DNA of 64,000 nucleotides from Amborella trichopoda. Lineage: Eukaryota > Streptophyta > Magnoliopsida > Amborellales > Amborellaceae. Shown here piece by piece: positions 58,486 through 64,000 of this stretch. The notes below the pieces were generated by a model. The model was not told where the DNA came from and made no database searches. It worked only from the letters and a program-made list of their open reading frames with translations. The stretch spans positions 2,392,680 through 2,456,679 of the forward strand of contig NW_006500347.1 in the NCBI RefSeq assembly GCF_000471905.2, written 5' to 3'. Positions within the stretch are counted from its first letter, which is position 1; each line of letters begins with the position of its first letter. A program made the position numbers and the translations under genes.

Positions 58486-58855
58486 CTATGAAGCTCATAC
58501 CTTATGAAAAAAAGTAAAGCCTCACCTTGAAATCTTGTTTAGAAAACTGGGAATCTCTAAAATAGTTCTAAGATCAATTTCCACCACCAATTGTGGAACT
58601 TGTAGCTCAAACAACGATATAAATTTTGTAGATCCATGAATACTTGAAAATGGACGGTTTAGATAATGTGTTACAATATACTATATCTTTAGGGATTAAA
58701 GTCTTTTTTTTTTTTCATATACTATATCTTTAGGGATTAAAGTCTTTTTTTTTTTTCACAACCATAATGATCTAGGTTGAATTTTTTGACACTGGAAACT
58801 ATAACTTTCAGTGAGCTTTGTGGTGACTACAAAGTCTTAGTCTTATTTTAAAATT
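58486..58855. mobile_element. MITE, AAAGCCTCACCT type, adjacent copy
   Basis: Left AGTTTCTATGAAGCTCATA and AAGTAAAGCCTCACCTTG; the right end is degraded (AGTGAGCTTTGTGGTGACTA). It contains the 40-bp duplication at 58676. Confidence 0.5.
58676..58758. repeat. ~40-bp tandem duplication
   Basis: ATATACTATATCTTTAGGG / ATTAAAGTCTTTTTTTTTTT occurs twice head to tail. Confidence 0.85.
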
Positions 58856-59177
58856 GTCCATTTATAAAAATACACATAAAATATCAAACATCTAGTATTT
58901 CAACAACTTTTTATTTTATTTCAAAGTACCCATCAAAATACATATGACCATGAGGTGAAATTGTTGAAGAAGGGTAAACTGATTAAATTGTTTGTTGGAA
59001 AGTTCGGTATATTTTGATAGTTCCCTTAATTTTATCTGGAATAAACTATCTTGTTTGAAATTAATATAATATAGTACTATTATTTTGATAGTTGCTTATT
59101 ATGCGCTTTGTGTAACATTGTAATTTTAATTTTGGTAGTTTTTAGCTATGTTTTGTTGTTTCTTGCTAAAAAGGTGT

Positions 59178-59580
59178 GGTTTGGATAAGCTTGAGGCCCT
59201 AAACAATAAACGTATTCAAATAGTGTTGAAAGATGTTTCAATACTGAAAATATTTGTGCTGGTTTTAAAATTCATTTTCATCTCTAGTTATAGAATTTAA
59301 AGGTAAAAAAGATTGTAGATCGAGCAGATCCATAAACAATTGAAACCTTCAAAATTGATGGTCCAAAAAATATATTACAGGATGCAATGTTTCGAAGACT
59401 TGAAATTCATTTTTTCTCATATCCGTTGAGATGATCAATTTGAGGAGTTGTGATTCATTTTTTCTTATATTCGTTGAGATGATCAATTTGAGGAGTTTTC
59501 AGCATCTAAACAGCATCTTCTATTGAATTTTAGAGGTGTGACTTAATTTGACTGTTTATGGCCCCACCCTTATATAAACT
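59178..59580. mobile_element. MITE, GGCCCTAAACAAT type
   Basis: Left GGTTTGGATAAGCTTGAGG and CCCTAAACAATAAA; right TTGACTGTTTATGGCCCCA and CCCTTATATAAACTA. The interior repeats CGTTGAGATGATCAATTTGAG twice (about 59423 and 59475). Related to 62105 and 62494. Confidence 0.55.
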
Positions 59581-60650
59581 ATGGTGGCCACCTACATCTG
59601 CCATCCATTCACACTTACAGACGGTTTATGATTAAGAATCCTATGGGAGACACTTAAGTGGGAACAAATGGATTAGACTGATTGGATTAAGACGTTTTTT
59701 CAATGATCTAAGGATTACACTGTTGAAAAAGATGATCTAAGGACTATATAGCACCATGACCATGCTTATTAGAAATGAAACTACCATCTCTAGAAAGGGA
59801 AGCTACCATCTCTTATTTGAACAGCAGTGAAATATCACTGTCTTTAATAAAGAGTGAGGTTTATATAGGGTGCTCATCATATTTTTTTTACGAGAGTACG
59901 AAATTTTATTGATCACAAGGTGTTAGAATAAATTCAAAAAACAATATCCTCATAAAGGGATTGTCTTTAAAGACACTATTTATCTTTTGTACATGGAGGT
60001 CACAATCATTCTTGTCTCTTAAATTTCAAAATAGGTGGTTGTAAGAGTGTAATTGAATAGATACAAAGTTTCAAAAAATATAATTCTTGGACTTCGCGAC
60101 TCACCATAAACCATCCAAGTTTACATCGAGTAAGTATGAATGATTGTGACCTCCGTGTACAAAAGGATAAATGGTCTCTTTGTAGGCAATTATCCGTAGA
60201 AATTACAAGGCTATCGAAGAAATTCCCTTTTGGCTAGGCCATCAGCAACCTCATTAGCTTTTCTATAAATATAAGCTGCCCATCTTATATTATATTATAT
60301 TATATAGTTTTAGCATCGGAAATAATACAATAGTTTGAAAATATATATTTAGTTAAAATTATAAAATTTAAAATTTTAAAAGTAATGCAGAGCAGGAAAT
60401 TATATAAATACTTATAAAAGTAGACAGTACACTATTTGTAAAACTTAAAATTCCTTTGGCATGGGGTTCAAGATGATTCTTGGGTTTCTAACCTCGAAAA
60501 ACCCTTTTTGTGGAAAAGTAATAAAGAGGCCATGGTTTTGTTCTTCAAATTTCTCAAAATTCATGACATGCTCTAGACCATACAATTTGGCATATAATAA
60601 GAGTAATCATAATCTCCTCATAAGAAAGATAAATATTCTTATAGTATATT
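59581..60650. other. Gene-free stretch
   Basis: AT-rich. A weak inverted match between 59935-60000 and 60100-60190 (GTGACCTCC...ACAAAAGGATAAATGGTC versus GACACTATTTATCTTTTGTA...GGAGGTCACAATCATTC) suggests a short palindromic MITE around 59930-60200. Confidence 0.4.
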
Positions 60651-61879
60651 GGGAAATTATTGTTAATATACCTTAATTTTAAGAAAATCGTAAAAAAACC
60701 CCAAACTTCTCAAAACCTCGTCTACACTTTTTTTTTCCCAATTTTCTGCATTTTCTAGATGAAAATACCATTTACGGTAGTCTTTCTACCGTAATGCATT
60801 GCGACCATTACAGTAATTAAAATATCGTTGTAAATAGAGACAGAATTACTGTACTTCTAGTACCGTAATGACATAAACATCTATTATGGTACTTTAATTA
60901 CCGTAATAACATAGAGTATTATGGTAATTAAAATACCGTAATACTTTAAAGTAGTATTACGGTAATTTAAGTACCGTAATATTGCCCAACTCAACACGAA
61001 AGATTTTTTACTCTCTTGAGCCTACTATTTATTTACTCTCTCGACAAAAATCCACGGCTAACTTTAATTTTTCAAATATCAAATTTTTAAGATATAATTT
61101 TTACTTAATTTTTATATGGTTCTCAAATTTTAGAACGAAAACACGCTCCAATAGGTGTTTTTGAGCGAGAGAGTAGATCCACATCGTGCTCCCATAGGAA
61201 CGTAGATTTTTGAAAAAGGTAGCCCTTATATTAGCTTTGGTTTGAAAAGGGTAGCCCTGATATTATCGTAATACTTTAAAATCTTCAAACCAAAGCTAAT
61301 ATCAGGGTTATCCTTTTCAAAAAATCTATGTTTCCATAGGAACACGATGTGGATCTATTCTCTCGTTAAAAAACACCTATTTAAGCGTGTTTTCGTTCTA
61401 AAATTTTGATAACCATATAAAAATTAAGTAGAGATTATATCCTAAAAATTTAATATTTGAAAAATTAGAGCTAGCCGTGGATTTTTGTCGAGGCAGTAAA
61501 TAAATAGTAGGCTTGAGAGAGTAAAAAATCTTTCGTGTTGAGTTGGGCAATATTACGATACTTAAATTACTGTAATACGACTTTAAAGTATTACGGTATT
61601 TTAATTACCATAATACTCTATGTTATTACGGTAATTAAAGTACCGTAATAGATGTTTATGTCATTACGGTACTAGAAGTATCGTAATTCTATCTCTATTT
61701 ACAACGATATTTTAATTACCGTAATGGTCGCAATGCATTATGGTAGAAAGAGTACCGTAAACGGTATTTTCATCTAGAAAATACAGAAATTTGGGAAAAA
61801 GGGTGTGGGCGAGGTTTTGGGAAGTTTGGGTTTTTTTTACGATTTTCTTAAAATTAAGGTGTATTAACGATAATTTCCC
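60651..61879. mobile_element. Long foldback (MULE-like) element with ~600-bp inverted arms
   Basis: The element starts GGGAAATTATTGTTAATA and ends TATTAACGATAATTTCCC. The left arm (60651 to about 61258) is repeated inverted on the right (about 61275-61879) with only scattered differences: CGTGGATTTTTGTCGA..., GGAACACGATGTGGATC and AACCAAAGCTAATATCAGGG all have their reverse complements in the other arm. The central loop is very short. Flanking 9-mers are TAGTATATT (60642-60650) and TAGTATATA (61880-61888), one mismatch. A 9-bp duplication is typical of Mutator-like elements. No protein is encoded. Each arm contains about a dozen ACCGTAAT/ATTACGGT motifs in alternating orientation. Confidence 0.88.
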
Positions 61880-62076
61880 TAGTATATATAATCCCTTGAG
61901 GTTCACTTTACTCAGTACAAGGTCACACAGGTACGGACCCGGACTCGAAAAAGACTGTGGGACTTAGACATGGACCCGAATAGACCGGACTGGACTTGGA
62001 CCCAACTAGACCCGATTGGATTTGATCCAAAAATAAAAGATATAAAATATTTAAATGAAATATATAAAATAAAAGA

Positions 62077-62097
62077 TATATATATATATATATATAT
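62077..62097. repeat. (TA)n microsatellite
   Basis: About ten TA units directly left of the first nested MITE. Confidence 0.9.
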
Positions 62098-62104
62098 GGG
62101 AAAA

Positions 62105-62481
62105 GTTTATATAGAGGCTCTAAACAATCAAATTTGAGCCTACCACAAAAATTTCACTAGAAGCGATTGTTGTTTTGATGCCCAAATATCTTCAGATCGA
62201 TCATCTCGACATCAAGATATATGGACATGAAAAAAAAAAGGATTTCAAGTTTTGAAAATAGTGTGTTTTGTAGCATGTATTTGGACTGTCAATTTTCAAG
62301 ATTTTCAAGTTTTCATAGATCTGTCGATCTATACTATTTTTGAACCTTTACACTTAATAAATGAATATGAAAATATATTTTAAGGTCATTACAAAGATTT
62401 CCAATATTAAAACAACATTTCTCGATACTATTTGAAGGTAGGCTCTAATTTGATTGTTCAGAGCCTAGGCTCTATACAAAC
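62105..62481. mobile_element. MITE, GAGGCTCTAAACAATCAAA type, first of two
   Basis: Left GTTTATATAGAGGCTCTAAA, right (inverted) GTTTGTATAGAGCCTAGG then CTCTGAACAATCAAATTAG. The interior has GATCGATCATCTCGACATC and TTTTCATAGATCTGTCGATC. 377 bp, non-coding. Confidence 0.75.
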
Positions 62482-62493
62482 CGTACCGAAAAA

Positions 62494-62854
62494 GTTTATA
62501 TAAAGCCGAGGCTCTAAACAATCAAATTTGAGTCGACCTAAAAAATTTCACTAGAAGATGTTGTTTTGATGCCCAAATATCCTCAAATTGATCATCTCGA
62601 CATCAAGATGTATAGACATGAGAAAAAGTGGATTTCAAGTTTTGGAAATAGTGTATTTTGTAGCCCATTTTTTGACCATTAATTTTCAATATTTTCATAT
62701 ATCTATTGATCTACACTATTTTTGTAGCTTTAAACTTTATAAATAAAGATGAAAATATATTTTAAGACTACAAACATTTTCAGTATTGTAACCACATTTC
62801 TCAATACTATTTGAAGGTAGGCTCTAATTTGATTGTTTAGAGCCCTATACAAAC
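62494..62854. mobile_element. MITE, GAGGCTCTAAACAATCAAA type, second of two
   Basis: GTTTATATAAAGCCGAGGC at left and GGTAGGCTCTAATTTGATT...GAGCCCTATACAAAC at right. The same interior order as the first copy (TTGATCATCTCGACATC). The two copies lie head to tail only 12 bp apart. Confidence 0.75.
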
Positions 62855-63085
62855 CGCACCCATATATATATAAAATTTAAATATTATAATTAAAAAATAT
62901 AGTCGTATTTAATTAAAAATGATTAAAATATTATTTAAATTATAATACTCTTATGGTAGGATCCACATGGATTGGATCCTGAACCCCAATAATTTTGTCC
63001 AATATTTGGACCAGACTGATACGATGGCCTGTGTCTGAGTCGGGTCCTGGGTCGGGTCAAAATCCATTCCCGGCCCTTTACAGCG

Positions 63086-63221
63086 CAAAGCCAATTTCGG
63101 TCAAGAACTCTCCCTTTTAAACCCAGAAACCCAAAGCCGATTTAGTGAGGAACTCTCTCTCTCTCTCTCTCTCTCTCTACTCTTCTTCTTCTCTCTCTCT
63201 ACTACGTTATTACTACTACTA

Positions 63222-63260
<39 letters not shown>

Positions 63261-63341
63261 GTCTGAACTACTACATCTCTCTCTCTCTCTCTCTCTCGGT
63301 TCACCAGTAACCCCTAGCTCATATCCTCTCTCTCTCTCATC
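63086..63341 (+). promoter_or_regulatory. CT-rich leader of the RH32-like gene
   Basis: Long CT dinucleotide runs (about 63151-63179, 63192-63201, 63226-63256, 63276-63298, 63327-63339) reach to within 3 nt of the ATG at 63342. TACTACTAC runs lie between. CT/GA-rich leaders are frequent in plant genes for ribosome biogenesis and translation. Confidence 0.6.
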
Positions 63342-63722
63342 ATGGCGGGTTACCACCGCAAACCCTCCATGAAATCCAAGGCCCACTTTCGAAAGCAGCA
63401 GAAGCTCAGCGAAGTGCAGGAGATTGAGCTCCTGGAGCAATGGATTGAAGCCGGAAAACCAGAACGTGGTTCGAACCCGCTCTCCTTCTCTGTTCCTGAT
63501 GGTCCAATTGGTCCCATAGACGACAACACTTTCTCCCCTTATGCTGGTTGCAGGAGGTTCGATCAGCTGCCTCTCTCTCAAAAGACGAAGCAAGGGTTGG
63601 GTGAGAAATACACAGTGATGAGCGATATTCAGCGAGCCTCACTGCCCCATTCGCTCTGTGGGAGAGATGTTCTTGGAGCTGCAAAGACAGGGTCTGGAAA
63701 AACCCTAGCATTCATCATTCCG
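63342..63722 (+). CDS. RH32: DEAD-box RNA helicase, RH32/DBP4/DDX10 type, first coding exon
   Basis: The exon starts at ATG 63342 and ends at ATTCCG|GTATGT, giving 127 complete codons in phase 0. The N-terminus [20 protein letters not shown] and [16 protein letters not shown] matches the plant DBP4/DDX10 subfamily. A Q-motif-like segment [15 protein letters not shown] is followed by [20 protein letters not shown] and the Walker A motif AAKTGSGKT (motif I), then LAFIIPV. This subfamily acts in the nucleolus in early 18S rRNA/U14 snoRNA processing. DEAD, SAT and domain 2 lie outside the window. No disruption is seen. The first-exon start is supported by the family N-terminus and the preceding CT-rich leader. 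Confidence 0.9.
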
Positions 63723-64000
63723 GTATGTATTTTTTTCTAAAGAATTTGTTTTTCAAATTACAAATTTCTGGAATCAGTTTTTTTGGGTAGCTGTAGGTTA
63801 GTTTATCATGCTTCTTTTGTTATTAAATAGTTGCTAATTACATTCCTTACCGAAGAATAAAACCATGGAATTTTTTGGTTCACACGGCCCATATTATTGT
63901 GCTTAGAAGAGGGTTGGCTGTTGATTATTGTGGTTATTTGATGGTTCAGCTTTAGCTAAATTGGTTGATTCCTGATGAATGTGTCGTGTCATTAATGAAT
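63723..64000 (+). other. First intron of the RH32-like gene (partial)
   Basis: Begins GTATGTATTTTTTTC and is T-rich throughout. No acceptor leading to the expected next exon occurs before the window ends. Confidence 0.8.

Larger units (their letters stand above)
61926..63085. other. Possible outer MITE/hAT-like element with two nested MITEs
   Basis: GTACGGACCCGGACTCG and TGGACCCGAATAGACCGGAC at left, and GAGTCGGGTCCTGGGTCGGG and CATTCCCGGCCCTTTAC at right, are roughly complementary GC-rich ends of the GGGTCGGGTC type also seen at 5826. The two MITEs at 62105 and 62494 sit inside. No target duplication was confirmed. Confidence 0.35.

Noticed and set aside
63101..63593. Minus-strand frames rich in Arg-Glu repeats
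   Set aside because: They are the reverse reading of the CT-rich leader and of the helicase exon.

Overview
This is nuclear DNA from a flowering plant. The coding exons are separated by AT-rich introns with plant-type splice sites, the LTR retrotransposons use a tRNA-Met type primer-binding site (TGGTATCAGAGC-like), and the recognisable host genes are plant orthologues (MED21, RH32/DBP4, an SM-ATX/ataxin-2-like protein, MOS14, PDR-type ABCG). I cannot name the species. One assembly gap (20 N) lies at 42211-42230. I saw no tRNA, rRNA or CRISPR.

Layout. 1-3480: degenerate repeats. 3556-5563 (minus): 5' part of an SM-ATX (ataxin-2 N-terminal domain) gene whose start codon lies in a hexanucleotide repeat. 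6618-9915: tandem LTR-internal-LTR-internal-LTR retroelement that carries, in antisense, a captured fragment of a host MORN-repeat gene. 10018-14650: minisatellites and a duplicated block of about 1.2 kb with an array of 15-nt, exon-like units. 15655-16500: decayed PDR-type ABCG transporter exons. 16534-27240: Copia retrotransposon split by a hAT transposon of about 5.4 kb (18777-24132). 27290-28063: LINE 3' end. 28428-32457: intron-containing but frameshifted internal piece of a MOS14/transportin-SR gene. 32797-34460: hAT-like element with three tandem BED zinc fingers. 34948-40150: small LTR element interrupted by an RTE LINE. 40974-41090: a further ABCG exon fragment.

43745-57317: MED21, four coding exons with an intact 137-codon frame, whose first coding intron is about 12.7 kb and full of transposon remains (hAT MITEs, RTE and L1 LINE pieces, Copia pieces on both strands). 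57318-63341: intergenic space rich in MITEs, including a near-perfect 1.23-kb inverted repeat with a 9-bp target duplication. 63342-end: first coding exon of a DEAD-box helicase (RH32/Dbp4/DDX10), running off the window.

The host genes that look functional are MED21 (Mediator middle module), RH32 (rRNA processing) and possibly the SM-ATX gene; they do not form a pathway. The rest is nested transposon insertion and host-gene debris. The observations most worth following are the MORN-gene capture, the 15-nt exon-like array, the tandem BED protein, the long foldback element and the ABCG gene apparently split by about 24 kb.
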